Below, piece after piece: positions 1 through 6,005 of a DNA stretch of 9,020 nucleotides (the first letter of the stretch is position 1; every line of letters starts with the position of its first letter). Under the pieces are notes generated by a model. That model was not told the DNA's origin. It did no database searches and was given only the letters and a program-made list of their open reading frames with translations. The translations under genes and the position numbers were made by a program. The DNA is from Candidatus Uhrbacteria bacterium (GTDB lineage: Bacteria; Patescibacteriota; Patescibacteriia; UBA9934; GWF2-40-263), in NCBI GenBank assembly GCA_903831335.1, contig CAIKXH010000065.1, positions 1 to 9,020 on the forward strand, read 5' to 3'.

Positions 1-403
1 GCACATTTTCACGAACGCCACGCAACGCAATTCTTGAATCTTCTAATTTTTCTTTCATGAGTTTTACAAGCTTGAGGCGTGACTCTTCTGTCATGGATGG
101 CAACACAATACGAATCACTCCCCCGTCTGTAGCCGGAGAAAGACCTGTTCCTGCATCACGAATTCCTTTTTCAATTGCTTGAATAAGCCCCTTATCCCAC
201 GGATCAATCACAATTGTTTTTGAATCTTGTACAGAAATAGACGCAAGACCCTTAATCTCCATGGTGGAGTCATAGGCGTTCACGCGAATATCTTCAACAA
301 GAGCTGGGGTTGCGCGTCCTGTACGAAGTGCGGAAAGATCTTTGTGTAGATGCTCCGTAACCGCATCGAACTGATATTTATTGGAGGTCAAAAATATATG
401 CAT
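1..403 (-). CDS. frr: ribosome recycling factor (N-terminal 134 residues, cut by window edge)
   Basis: Ribosome recycling factor works with EF-G to split the post-termination ribosome in the cytoplasm. The reading frame is open from an ATG at 403-401 to the window edge. It shows the family landmarks in order: LRTGRATPALVEDIRV at about residues 26-41, the SISVQDSKTIVIDPWDKGLIQAIEKG region split around residues 55-80, GLSPATDGGVIRI at 87-99, LPSMTEESR at 101-109 and the helix around RIALRGVREN at 124-133. The family is usually about 185 residues, so roughly 50 C-terminal residues lie outside the window. No Shine-Dalgarno sequence precedes the ATG; the upstream bases are CTCCCCCT. An inverted heptamer array lies directly upstream at 411-445. 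The identification is secure; only the extent is partial. Confidence 0.95.
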   Translation of the reverse strand, partial: MHIFLTSNKYQFDAVTEHLHKDLSALRTGRATPALVEDIRVNAYDSTMEIKGLASISVQDSKTIVIDPWDKGLIQAIEKGIRDAGTGLSPATDGGVIRIVLPSMTEESRLKLVKLMKEKLEDSRIALRGVRENV

Positions 404-410
404 AGGGGGA

Positions 411-445
411 GTAGCTGGTAGCGAGTAGAGGGTAGCGAGGTTTTA
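411..445. repeat. heptamer array, left arm flanking the four-helix-bundle gene
   Basis: Five head-to-tail degenerate 7-nt units read GTAGCTG, GTAGCGA, GTAGAGG, GTAGCGA, GGTTTTA. An inverted partner of five units lies at 875-909, on the other side of the gene at 485-856. Both arms end in a GGTTTT unit facing the gene. Confidence 0.8.
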
Positions 446-484
446 GAAGCTCGCTGCAACTGTAAACGCCATAATACACTAAAT

Positions 485-856
485 TTAATTTTGAATTTTC
501 TGAAGCGATGAGATAAGACCATTCAACAATTTTTGTGCTGATATTGTTTCACTCTCGAGTTCGTCATAGTTCTGTTCCGAAAGATAACCAAGATCTTTTG
601 CTGCGATTATCTGACTTTGAAGTTCGTATAAAGAACCAATGGCGATGTCGTAAAACCTTATTTTTTCAGGTAATGTTCGTCGACCAAATCCTTCTGCGAT
701 ATTCGATGTGACAGAGATAGCAGCACGACGCATTTGATTTACAAGAGAAAACAACTCATGTGAAGGAAACTGTTTCGTTTCTCGATAAACGAACAACATA
801 ACTTCATGACCTTTTTTCCACGCAAGCAAATCTTTAAAATCCTTAATTTCTCCCAT
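485..856 (-). CDS. four-helix-bundle protein of the 23S rRNA IVS / S23 type
   Basis: The product is 123 residues from the ATG at 856. It carries the typical pattern of this family: FKDLLAWKKGHE near the start, then FPSHELFSLVNQMRRAA, the SVTSNIAEGFGRR signature, and IAIGSLYELQSQ followed by LGYLSEQNYDEL. Members were first noticed inside intervening sequences of 23S rRNA genes and fold as four-helix bundles; related Avd proteins act in diversity-generating retroelements. The cellular role of most members is unknown. A TTG start at 877 would add seven residues, but the ATG is preferred because AGGG lies 9 nt upstream of it and the resulting length is usual. It sits between frr and a lipoprotein gene and is bracketed by inverted heptamer arrays, so it may be an inserted unit. 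No rRNA gene is nearby. Confidence 0.88.
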   Translation of the reverse strand: MGEIKDFKDLLAWKKGHEVMLFVYRETKQFPSHELFSLVNQMRRAAISVTSNIAEGFGRRTLPEKIRFYDIAIGSLYELQSQIIAAKDLGYLSEQNYDELESETISAQKLLNGLISSLQKIQN

Positions 857-874
857 ATAAATTTTCCCTATTTC

Positions 875-909
875 CAAAACCTCGCTACTCGCTACCTTCT
901 ACTGACTAC
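875..909. repeat. heptamer array, right arm flanking the four-helix-bundle gene
   Basis: Read on the minus strand, the five 7-nt units are GTAGTCA, GTAGAAG, GTAGCGA, GTAGCGA, GGTTTTG. They are the inverted counterpart of the units at 411-445. The array also fills almost the whole gap between the four-helix-bundle gene and the lipoprotein stop codon. Confidence 0.8.
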
Positions 910-913
910 TAAT

Positions 914-1960
914 CTACTTTACTTCCGAGGCAACTCCCACATATAACAACGAATTGCGTGCTGGGTCAACGAGGATGGCGCGAGGCAATCGATTAGAAGG
1001 AAGTTTTCCTGTTTGCCATGTTGCTCCCCCATCAATAGATTTATAGAAGGTTGCTGCTGTTGCGTAGTACAGAACATCTGGATTCGATGCGTCCATTGCC
1101 AAGGTTCTAATATCAACTTGTCCTGGAGCTGTGATGAGTTTAATTGGACTCCATGCGGCTCCAAAATCTTGAGATCGGATCAAACCATATTTTGTGGCTG
1201 CGATGACCGTATCAGAATTTTTTGTTTGAACAAGATCATGCACAATGAGAGCTGTGGGCATTTTTTTGTCAGAGGCATCTTCCCATGTCACACCTCCATC
1301 ACCCGTTTTCCTGATTCCTTTTGTTGCTGTCGCAACAAGCATCATCCGGCTGTCTGCCTGGTTAATCAAAATATCTGTGATGACATCCTTTACTTGAAGC
1401 GCATTACTCCAGGTCTTTCCACTGTCTGTACTTTTTTGAAGATCTCCATTTGAGAGCCCCATCCAAACCGTGGAAGGATTAAACCAATCTACAGCCACTT
1501 TTACAACAGAGACATTTGGACGACTCTCAATATATGCGTCATTTTGAAATGTTCGCATACAATCAACGGTTTTATACAAACGTGATCCTTTCGCAACATA
1601 AACCGTACACGCATTTCTTGGATCTACATCAATCGATTGAACAAGTCCTGTTGCAAGAGCTTTGTCTCTTGGCTGGCGCCATGAAACAGCCCCATCTTCT
1701 GAATACAGAAATCCATCTTCACGAGTTCCTACGTAAAGAACAGAAGAGTCTTGCGGATCCATTTTCATGGTCAAAATATTTGCCGTTGCAAGTGTTCCAA
1801 TTCCTTTTGCGGTTGGAACAAGAGATGCTTGAGACCAAATTTTTCCTGCGTCTGCTGTTCTTAAAATACCACCATCTGCTTTTGTGGATTTTGGCGCCCC
1901 TGCAGAGCAACCAGCTCCAAGCAAAAAAACCAAGAATAAAAGAGGAAGAATTTTTTTCAT
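914..1960 (-). CDS. putative lipoprotein with seven Asp-box (BNR) repeats, beta-propeller-like
   Basis: The 348-residue product begins with a lysine pair, a hydrophobic core and LLGAGC, so Cys18 is the likely lipidation site. The -3 residue is Gly rather than the usual Leu, which makes the lipobox imperfect. Asp-box motifs (S/T-x-D-x-G-x-x-W type) recur at about residues 35-42 (TADAGKIW), 87-94 (SEDGAVSW), 131-138 (TVDCMRTF, degenerate), 177-184 (STDSGKTW), 219-226 (TGDGGVTW), 263-270 (SQDFGAAW) and 308-315 (SIDGGATW). Seven repeats spaced roughly 40-50 residues apart suggest a seven-bladed propeller of the Ycf48/sortilin/sialidase-like fold. No catalytic set was recognised, so an enzyme call is not justified; surface binding or assembly is possible. 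Its ATG overlaps the holB stop (ATGA) and no Shine-Dalgarno is seen, which suggests translational coupling. Confidence 0.8.
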   Translation of the reverse strand: MKKILPLLFLVFLLGAGCSAGAPKSTKADGGILRTADAGKIWSQASLVPTAKGIGTLATANILTMKMDPQDSSVLYVGTREDGFLYSEDGAVSWRQPRDKALATGLVQSIDVDPRNACTVYVAKGSRLYKTVDCMRTFQNDAYIESRPNVSVVKVAVDWFNPSTVWMGLSNGDLQKSTDSGKTWSNALQVKDVITDILINQADSRMMLVATATKGIRKTGDGGVTWEDASDKKMPTALIVHDLVQTKNSDTVIAATKYGLIRSQDFGAAWSPIKLITAPGQVDIRTLAMDASNPDVLYYATAATFYKSIDGGATWQTGKLPSNRLPRAILVDPARNSLLYVGVASEVK

Positions 1961-2928
1961 ATGGAAAATAAAATGTGCTCGAGGGTTAATTGTGGATTGG
2001 TATTATGAACAATCGCATTTCTTCCTTCCTCTGTTTTTTTCAGTGTGGCGATCAGTTTCAATAAATTCTCTTCTTCTTTTCTACTTTTCTTCTCTTCTTC
2101 TCTTTCCCCATACACCATCAATTCATCACACCCAATGGATTGCAACAAATGATCTCTGAGCACACCTTGCCATAATCGGATCGTCTGATCTGCAACAATG
2201 CGTTTATTTACATCCTCTTTAGGAAGGATCCCTGAAGTCAAACGAATTTGTGTACTGATGTTTGAAGAAAAAAGTTCTTTGGTCTGCTTCACCCCAACAT
2301 CTATACGAGAACGATCTTCACTCTTTGTGAGATAACGCATCGCACGTCCTGGTCTTCCAAGCGATATGGCTGCTGCCGCTGCAGCGTCTGCACGTGTATA
2401 TCCTTTTTTCAAAAGCGACTCTGCAAGCAATTCTTTTTTTACTGGATGAAATCGGATCACCTGACAGCGTGATGCCACAGTCCCCAAAACAGATTCCATG
2501 GACGGTGCGCGTAAAAGAAAAAGAGTTTTTCCTTTTGGCTCTTCTAATGTTTTTAACAAAGCATTCGCAGCTGCATGTGAAAGAGCATTCGCTTCTTTAA
2601 TGAAAGCAATTTTCCATCCACCATTCATAGAGCTCATTGCAAGCCGCTCACAGACTCCTCTGATTTGTTCTACAGAGATCTGTGATTTTTTCTTTCCGGT
2701 TTTTTCATCTACTAAACAAGCAAGTTCAATAACATCTAGATTCGTCTCCAAATTTCCATCACTCCCCATTAAAACTTGCATCAGTTGTTTTGCAACAAGA
2801 GTCTTTCCCACATGATGTGGCCCAACGAACAAAAACGCATGGGGCAAACGGTTATGTTCTATCATCCGCCCCAAAACATCCTGAACACGCTCATGCCCGA
2901 TTATGTTGTGAAAGTGGGATTTGGGCAT
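1957..2928 (-). CDS. holB: DNA polymerase III delta' subunit-like clamp-loader ATPase
   Basis: The 323-residue protein is the delta' type of clamp-loader subunit, part of the complex that loads the sliding clamp at replication forks. It begins with the IIGHERVQDVL region, has a Walker A motif GPHHVGKT at residues 36-43, a degenerate Walker-B-like strand KIAFIKEAN at 106-114 where DEAx is usual, LLKTLEEP at 124-131, and the SRC arginine-finger motif at 153-155. The cysteine cluster that binds zinc in many delta'/gamma subunits, normally soon after Walker A, is absent. The C-terminal part, with a very charged stretch EREEEKKSRKEEE, is less conserved. It shares an ATGA overlap with the lipoprotein gene. 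The start lies only about a dozen bases from an extended -10 element and lacks a Shine-Dalgarno, so the message may be leaderless. Confidence 0.87.
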   Translation of the reverse strand: MPKSHFHNIIGHERVQDVLGRMIEHNRLPHAFLFVGPHHVGKTLVAKQLMQVLMGSDGNLETNLDVIELACLVDEKTGKKKSQISVEQIRGVCERLAMSSMNGGWKIAFIKEANALSHAAANALLKTLEEPKGKTLFLLRAPSMESVLGTVASRCQVIRFHPVKKELLAESLLKKGYTRADAAAAAAISLGRPGRAMRYLTKSEDRSRIDVGVKQTKELFSSNISTQIRLTSGILPKEDVNKRIVADQTIRLWQGVLRDHLLQSIGCDELMVYGEREEEKKSRKEEENLLKLIATLKKTEEGRNAIVHNTNPQLTLEHILFSI

Positions 2929-2938
2929 AGATAAGGGA

Positions 2939-2947
2939 AGTATAGCA
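2939..2947 (-). promoter_or_regulatory. extended -10 promoter for holB, possibly leaderless transcript
   Basis: On the minus strand the sequence reads TGCTATACT, an extended -10 element (TGn plus TATACT). The holB ATG begins 10 nt after the hexamer, so a start site at the usual distance would leave a leader of about 4 nt. No convincing -35 hexamer was found. Confidence 0.5.
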
Positions 2948-2951
2948 TAAA

Positions 2952-3047
2952 GTCGTTAAGTCGATGAGTCGTTAAGTGAAAGAAAATGTGCATTTATTCG
3001 AAATTAAATAAAAACACCTTGACTTAACGACTCATCGACTCATCGAC
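2952..3047. repeat. inverted octamer array between holB and the central promoter
   Basis: The left arm (2952-2975) holds GTCGTTAA, GTCGATGA, GTCGTTAA. The right arm (3024-3047), read on the minus strand, holds GTCGATGA, GTCGATGA, GTCGTTAA. The arms match at 22 of 24 positions and could form a long hairpin with a 48-nt loop. It resembles the heptamer arrays elsewhere in the window, but its period is 8. Confidence 0.75.
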
Positions 3048-3134
3048 TATTTATTCCGCTTCTTTTCCAGAACTTCCTGACATTTTGTTTTTGCTAAATT
3101 TAGATAAAATCATTCCTTTCAATATGTGTGGGTC

Positions 3135-3163
3135 TTGACAAAGTGGACAAAAAGTGATATAGT
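3135..3163 (+). promoter_or_regulatory. strong sigma-70-type promoter of the central block
   Basis: TTGACA at 3135-3140, a 17-nt spacer and TATAGT at 3158-3163 form a near-consensus promoter. TGA precedes the -10, which makes it an extended -10 as well. It is divergent from holB and would start transcription near 3170, reading into the G+C-rich block. Confidence 0.82.
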
Positions 3164-3197
3164 ATGTCCACGAAGATGAGATGAGGGAGTAAAGAAA

Positions 3198-3276
3198 GTA
3201 GTTAGAAGTTAGTAGTTAGAAGTTAGGCGCTAAACACGCTTTCTACCCTAACTACAAACTACTAACTACGAACTAC
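3198..3276. repeat. inverted heptamer array in the leader just after the promoter
   Basis: The left arm (3198-3225) is GTAGTTA, GAAGTTA, GTAGTTA, GAAGTTA. The right arm (3249-3276), read on the minus strand, is GTAGTTC, GTAGTTA, GTAGTTT, GTAGTTA. Each unit pair differs at one position (24 of 28 matched). It falls about 28 nt after the predicted transcription start, so the RNA would begin with a long A/U-rich hairpin. Confidence 0.8.
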
Positions 3277-3329
3277 CTTACAATCTACCGGGGAGAGAGC
3301 CGAGCTATTCGGTCCCAATAGGAAATAGC

Positions 3330-3397
3330 AAAAAAGATCGATTGTTATCCATATCTCTCAGTACTTTGATATGCGCAGCAATTGGTCTTTTTCTTTT
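3330..3397 (+). terminator. terminator-like hairpin in the leader, candidate attenuator
   Basis: An A-tract (3330-3335) is followed by GATCGATTG (3336-3344), which pairs with CAATTGGTC (3379-3387) using two G-U pairs. An inner stem is CATATC (3350-3355) with GATATG (3368-3373). The hairpin runs straight into TTTTTCTTTT (3388-3397). Upstream, the purine box GAGAGA (3293-3298) could instead pair with TCTCTC (3354-3359) inside the hairpin, a possible antiterminator. If it terminates, the promoter would give an RNA of about 220 nt; if it is read through, it would be a control point for the block downstream. Confidence 0.45.
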
Positions 3398-3466
3398 ATC
3401 TCGACTTAGAAATTCGGGGGGAGAGAGCAAACCGTCTTTCAAAACGCTTCGGCGAATGAGAGCGGT

Positions 3467-3522
3467 GAGTATCAAATGAATTGCCTGGGCGAAAGCTCAC
3501 TCAGTTCATACGCACGATACTC
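3467..3522 (+). repeat. module A1: 56-nt structured RNA element with GAAA tetraloop
   Basis: A closing stem GAGTATC (3467-3473) with GATACTC (3516-3522) encloses TGAATTG (3477-3483) with CAGTTCA (3502-3508), and inside that GGGC-GAAA-GCTC (3487-3498). The second copy at 6006-6061 has the same length, identity at 45 of 56 positions and compensatory changes in every stem, so this is a conserved RNA fold. Confidence 0.82.
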
Positions 3523-3642
3523 ATGATTCACACCAGCCTTCGGGCGGTCACTGAATCTACCTACCTCCGGATTCCTGAGTCGAACGATTTGACGAAAGGA
3601 TCACACAAGACGCGAGCAGCAATGCCGCAATCAGGAGTTCCC

Positions 3643-3816
3643 TTGTTCACCAACGCCATCAAGACCATCAAGAATCAGATCAACACCATCGCGAACCAGA
3701 TCAACAACACCACCAAAGACGACGTCGTCGATATGGTTGGTGGATTCTGCACCAGCGAGTTTGCGGTCGGTCTGCTCGGTGTGTCCATGCTGATCGGCAT
3801 CCCGGTCTACAGCTAG
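3643..3816 (+). CDS. 57-aa small protein, amphipathic N-terminus and hydrophobic C-terminus
   Basis: I do not recognise this family. The frame is read from TTG at 3643 because AGGAG (3633-3637) sits exactly 5 nt upstream, the same spacing as the neighbouring ORFs; the in-frame ATG at 3622 has no SD and falls inside the leader motif. The protein has an Asn/Gln/Ile-rich segment (repeats like IKTIKNQINTIANQINN, residues about 6-22) that would form an amphipathic helix. A short acidic stretch KDDVVD follows, then a hydrophobic tail around FAVGLLGVSMLIGIPVY (about 40-56) that could span or insert into a membrane. The overall look is that of a small membrane-active or secreted peptide, toxin-like or holin-like peptides included, but this is only inference from composition. 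It is the first ORF of the central block. Confidence 0.6.
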   Translation: MFTNAIKTIKNQINTIANQINNTTKDDVVDMVGGFCTSEFAVGLLGVSMLIGIPVYS

Positions 3817-3867
3817 CACTATCGAGTTCATCCAAAACTTCACACAACAGTTCTTTAAGGAGTCAGC

Positions 3868-4002
3868 ATGAGCCAGAGCCAAGTCAGTGCAGCGGTGGAA
3901 ATCCTCGAGCGCGCCGGTGTCGAACTGAATCAGTTCAAAACCGCGGCCGAGATCCTCTTCGCTGCCAAGCTCATCGTCGCGGCACAGCGCCCCGCCGACT
4001 AG
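3868..4002 (+). CDS. 44-aa small helical protein
   Basis: This unrecognised protein starts at ATG 3868, with AAGGAG (3857-3862) 5 nt upstream, a very good ribosome binding site. It is Ala/Leu/Glu-rich and likely all-helical, with AVEILERAGVELNQF (about 9-23) followed by TAAEILFAAKLIVAAQ (about 25-40). The helix-GV-helix pattern resembles part of the N-terminal region of the 432-aa protein downstream (ATLVEKGVKAEWL), so it could be a stand-alone relative of that domain; the match is short and only suggestive. No signal peptide is visible. Its G+C-rich codon choice matches the 432-aa gene and not the flanking chromosome. Confidence 0.68.
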   Translation: MSQSQVSAAVEILERAGVELNQFKTAAEILFAAKLIVAAQRPAD

Positions 4003-4407
4003 CTCAGCGAGAAGCAACCCATAACCTCGCCTAGAAAAAGGCAAAGGAAGGTTAGATCGATGGAAAGTTTACGGAGGAAACATCCAGCGTAAGGCGGCTG
4101 GGTGCGGATACATAAGTGCATTCAATGTCTCGAGCATTGAACGGCACGAGTCTTCTTCTCGAGATCTGGCGATGGCTGTGCTGCGAAGACACTCTCTTCC
4201 AACACAGTTCATCGCCCAGCTTTCAGAGATTGTGAGCAAAAGCTCGCAGCATCTGAGAAGCATGAAGACACGATCACACTTATGGAGCGAAACTGTTCGC
4301 CCCAGAAAACTGATCGGGTCCAAACGGATTCCGGCAGAGACGATCCTGCGAAAGCGGGTGTCCCAAAAGTTCCCATGCGAGCAATGCTCGCGCATTCAGG
4401 AGTCCAG
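4003..4407 (+). ncRNA. structured inter-ORF RNA upstream of the 432-aa gene
   Basis: This 405-nt stretch is packed with hairpins: CATCCAGC/GCTGGGTG with loop GTAAGGCG (4081-4104), TTCAATG/CATTGAA (4121-4141), module C1 (4170-4256), CCTGC-GAAA-GCGGG in the 4340s-4360s, and GCGAGC-AAT-GCTCGC (4377-4391) directly before the AGGAG box. A stop-free frame of 109 codons runs through it from an ATC at 4082 to a TGA overlapping the next start (ATGA, 4408-4411). Coding is not preferred because paired positions covary between C copies and the other copies lack the frame. Confidence 0.65.
4170..4256 (+). repeat. module C1: two-hairpin structured RNA element
   Basis: Hairpin 1 pairs CGATGGCTGTG (4170-4180) with CACAGTTCATCG (4203-4214), with inner GAAGA/TCTTC (4185-4189, 4195-4199). 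Hairpin 2 has outer TCAGA (4223-4227) and TCTGA (4252-4256) with inner TTGTGAGC/GCTCGCAG around an AAAA loop. The same two-hairpin order recurs at 5868-5934 and 7066-7153. Confidence 0.78.
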
Positions 4408-5706
4408 ATGAACCAGTTCCAGCAGTCCATCGTCGTCCTTCTCCATGGCAACCTCGATCTGGCCGGCCTCAGTGGCAAGCAGATCACGGCGGCCAAGCGC
4501 GAGAACGTCCTCAACAACGGCGGCCAGAAGGCGATCGACGCGGCGGCCACCCTGGTCGAGAAGGGCGTCAAGGCCGAGTGGCTGTGCCCGGAAGGTCGGT
4601 TGGCGGTCGACAGCCTCACGGCAGTCGAGTCGCTGATCGCCCAGGGCGCCGACGTCGCGAAGATGCAGGAGTTCAGCCCGAGCCAGATCCTGGCCGGCCT
4701 GTCCCCCGAGCAGCTCGCGTCGGTGATGCCGGTGGTGGAAGTCGTGGTCGAGGCCCCCGTGGCCAAGACCGTCGTCGTCGAGACCAAGCCCGAGGCCCCC
4801 AAGGCCGAGGTCAAGGTCGAGAAGGCCAAGTGCAACTACAGCTGCCAGCTCTTCCCGGTCACCGAGCTCGTCGTCCCCAAGGGCGACATCATCCGCTCCA
4901 TGCTGAAGCTGCCCGAAGACGCTCCGCTCACGCGCGAGCAGATCCTCGGCGCGGCAAAACATCAGCGGTTCGTGAGCTCGGCACAGGAGCGCAACTACTT
5001 CTGGCTGATCGACGCGCTGGCGCTCCACGCCGAGGCGATGATCAAGGCCAAGAAGACGGCGGAAGCGGAAGCCAAGAAGGAAGCTGACCTGCAGCTGTAC
5101 TTCGACTTCTGCAAGACGGTCGGCTTCGGCGAGGTCAAGGAGTGGAAGGGCAAGGATCGCCGCAAGTGCAACGTGTGCAAGCACGTGCACCCCGCGAGCG
5201 AGAGCCGCTTCCCGCCGCTCGGCTTGATCAAGTTCGAAACCCCCCTGAAGGACAAGGATGGCAACATCCGGACCGACAAGGCAGGAAGCGAGATCTTGCT
5301 CACCCCGACGGCCGAGGCAGCCACGCGTCGTTTCACGACGTGCGGCAAGTGCCAGACCAAGCACGAGAACGTCGCGACCGACGAGTGGATGACCCTCGAG
5401 CAGATGACCAGCGTCATCGAACTCGAGCTCTCCACCGAGATCGCGACGCGCGAGGCCAACCAGAAGGACTGGGAGCGCCGCAACAAGCAGCGCAACCAGG
5501 GACGCGGCAGCAGCAACGGCCGATACGACATGTCCACTCCGGACGATCGTAACGGTCGCGAACTCCTCGTCTGTGGCGTCTACACGGACGACCGCCCCAC
5601 CCAGTCCGGCCCCCGCAACGGTGGCAGCCGCAACGACAAGCGTCGTCGCGATCACGAAGACCACGGCTCGCACAGCGAGCTCGCGGAGTCGATGATCGGC
5701 GGCTAG
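4408..5706 (+). CDS. 432-aa protein of unknown function with two CxxC (zinc-ribbon-like) pairs and a basic RG-rich tail
   Basis: I do not recognise the family. ATG 4408 is chosen because AGGAG (4398-4402) lies 5 nt upstream; an in-frame ATG at 4282 has no SD and would read through structured RNA. Residues 1-108 look helical and include SPSQILAGLSPEQLASV (90-106). A Val/Pro/Lys/Glu linker spans about 109-141. A second region (142-245) includes an Ala/Lys/Glu coiled-coil-like helix near 205-230. A CNVC pair followed by KHVH (Cys254, Cys257, His259, His261) and a CGKC pair followed by QTKH (Cys312, Cys315, His319) could bind one zinc. The tail from about 355 is disordered and rich in Arg, Asn, Gly and Asp (QRNQGRGSSNGR and later NDKRRRDHEDHG), typical of nucleic-acid binding. 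Strong G+C-rich third positions set it apart from the flanking genes. An RNA-binding role for the surrounding modules is plausible but unproven. Confidence 0.8.
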   Translation: MNQFQQSIVVLLHGNLDLAGLSGKQITAAKRENVLNNGGQKAIDAAATLVEKGVKAEWLCPEGRLAVDSLTAVESLIAQGADVAKMQEFSPSQILAGLSPEQLASVMPVVEVVVEAPVAKTVVVETKPEAPKAEVKVEKAKCNYSCQLFPVTELVVPKGDIIRSMLKLPEDAPLTREQILGAAKHQRFVSSAQERNYFWLIDALALHAEAMIKAKKTAEAEAKKEADLQLYFDFCKTVGFGEVKEWKGKDRRKCNVCKHVHPASESRFPPLGLIKFETPLKDKDGNIRTDKAGSEILLTPTAEAATRRFTTCGKCQTKHENVATDEWMTLEQMTSVIELELSTEIATREANQKDWERRNKQRNQGRGSSNGRYDMSTPDDRNGRELLVCGVYTDDRPTQSGPRNGGSRNDKRRRDHEDHGSHSELAESMIGG

Positions 5707-5867
5707 TAGCTCATCAACAACCACACAACATTCATTCGGAGGTATCAAATCAGGTAAGTGACAGCCGGCAGGCAAGCAACGTTCATCTTGGCGGATGAGC
5801 GCGAAGAAAAAGAGAGCCCCTGGCGCCAATCAGCCAGTGATGTGCTCAAGTCAACGCGATTGGAACT

Positions 5868-5934
5868 GGACGACTGTAGCCCTCTGCTGCAGTCGTCCGT
5901 CCATCAGAGATCACGAAAAGGTCGTGGCATCTGA
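5868..5934 (+). repeat. module C2: two-hairpin structured RNA element
   Basis: Hairpin 1 pairs GGACGACTGTAG (5868-5879) with CTGCAGTCGTCC (5887-5898), complete apart from one G-U. Hairpin 2 keeps TCAGAGA (5904-5910) and CATCTGA (5928-5934) around CACGA/TCGTG (5912-5916, 5922-5926). Stem sequences differ from C1 and C3 while pairing is kept. Hairpin 1 is shorter than in C1 and C3. Confidence 0.75.
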
Positions 5935-6005
5935 CAGGATAAAAACATTCACTTCACAGAATCGGAGGAGAGAGCAACTGGAAATCCTTAAACAAGATAT
6001 CCAGC

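Larger units (their letters stand above)
3289..3642 (+). ncRNA. structured leader before the 57-aa ORF (first inter-ORF RNA)
   Basis: No gene is supported here. The stretch holds two copies of the purine box GGGGAGAGAGC (3290-3300 and 3418-3428), small hairpins CCGA/TCGG (3300-3312) and GCTATT/AATAGC (3304-3329) that exclude each other, the terminator-like hairpin at 3330-3397, module A1 (3467-3522) and a GCC-TTCG-GGC hairpin at about 3536-3545. It ends with a GCAATGC motif and an AGGAG box ahead of the 57-aa ORF. An ATG-started reading of this frame from 3481 is not credible because it has no SD and runs through the paired A1 module. Confidence 0.6.

Noticed and set aside
411..909. CRISPR array
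   Set aside because: The repeats are 7-nt contiguous units without spacers, and no cas genes are present.
3622..3816. ATG 3622 as start of the first small ORF
   Set aside because: It has no SD and lies in the GCAATGC leader motif. TTG 3643 has AGGAG at the 5-nt spacing shared by the neighbouring ORFs.
4209..4835. 208-codon minus-strand frame
   Set aside because: It overlaps module C1 and the start of the 432-aa gene, has Ser/Thr/Ala-rich shadow composition and no start signals.
4396..5829. 477-codon minus-strand open frame opposite the 432-aa gene
   Set aside because: It is longer than the plus-strand gene, but it is a G+C-bias shadow: low-complexity Leu/Arg/Asp/Val/Ala composition, no SD, and wrong strand for the promoter and terminator. 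The plus frame has an SD and a varied composition.
5758..5934. GTG-started open frame of about 58 codons through module C2
   Set aside because: No SD at the right distance, and it runs through the paired C2 hairpins, whose sequence is explained by RNA pairing.
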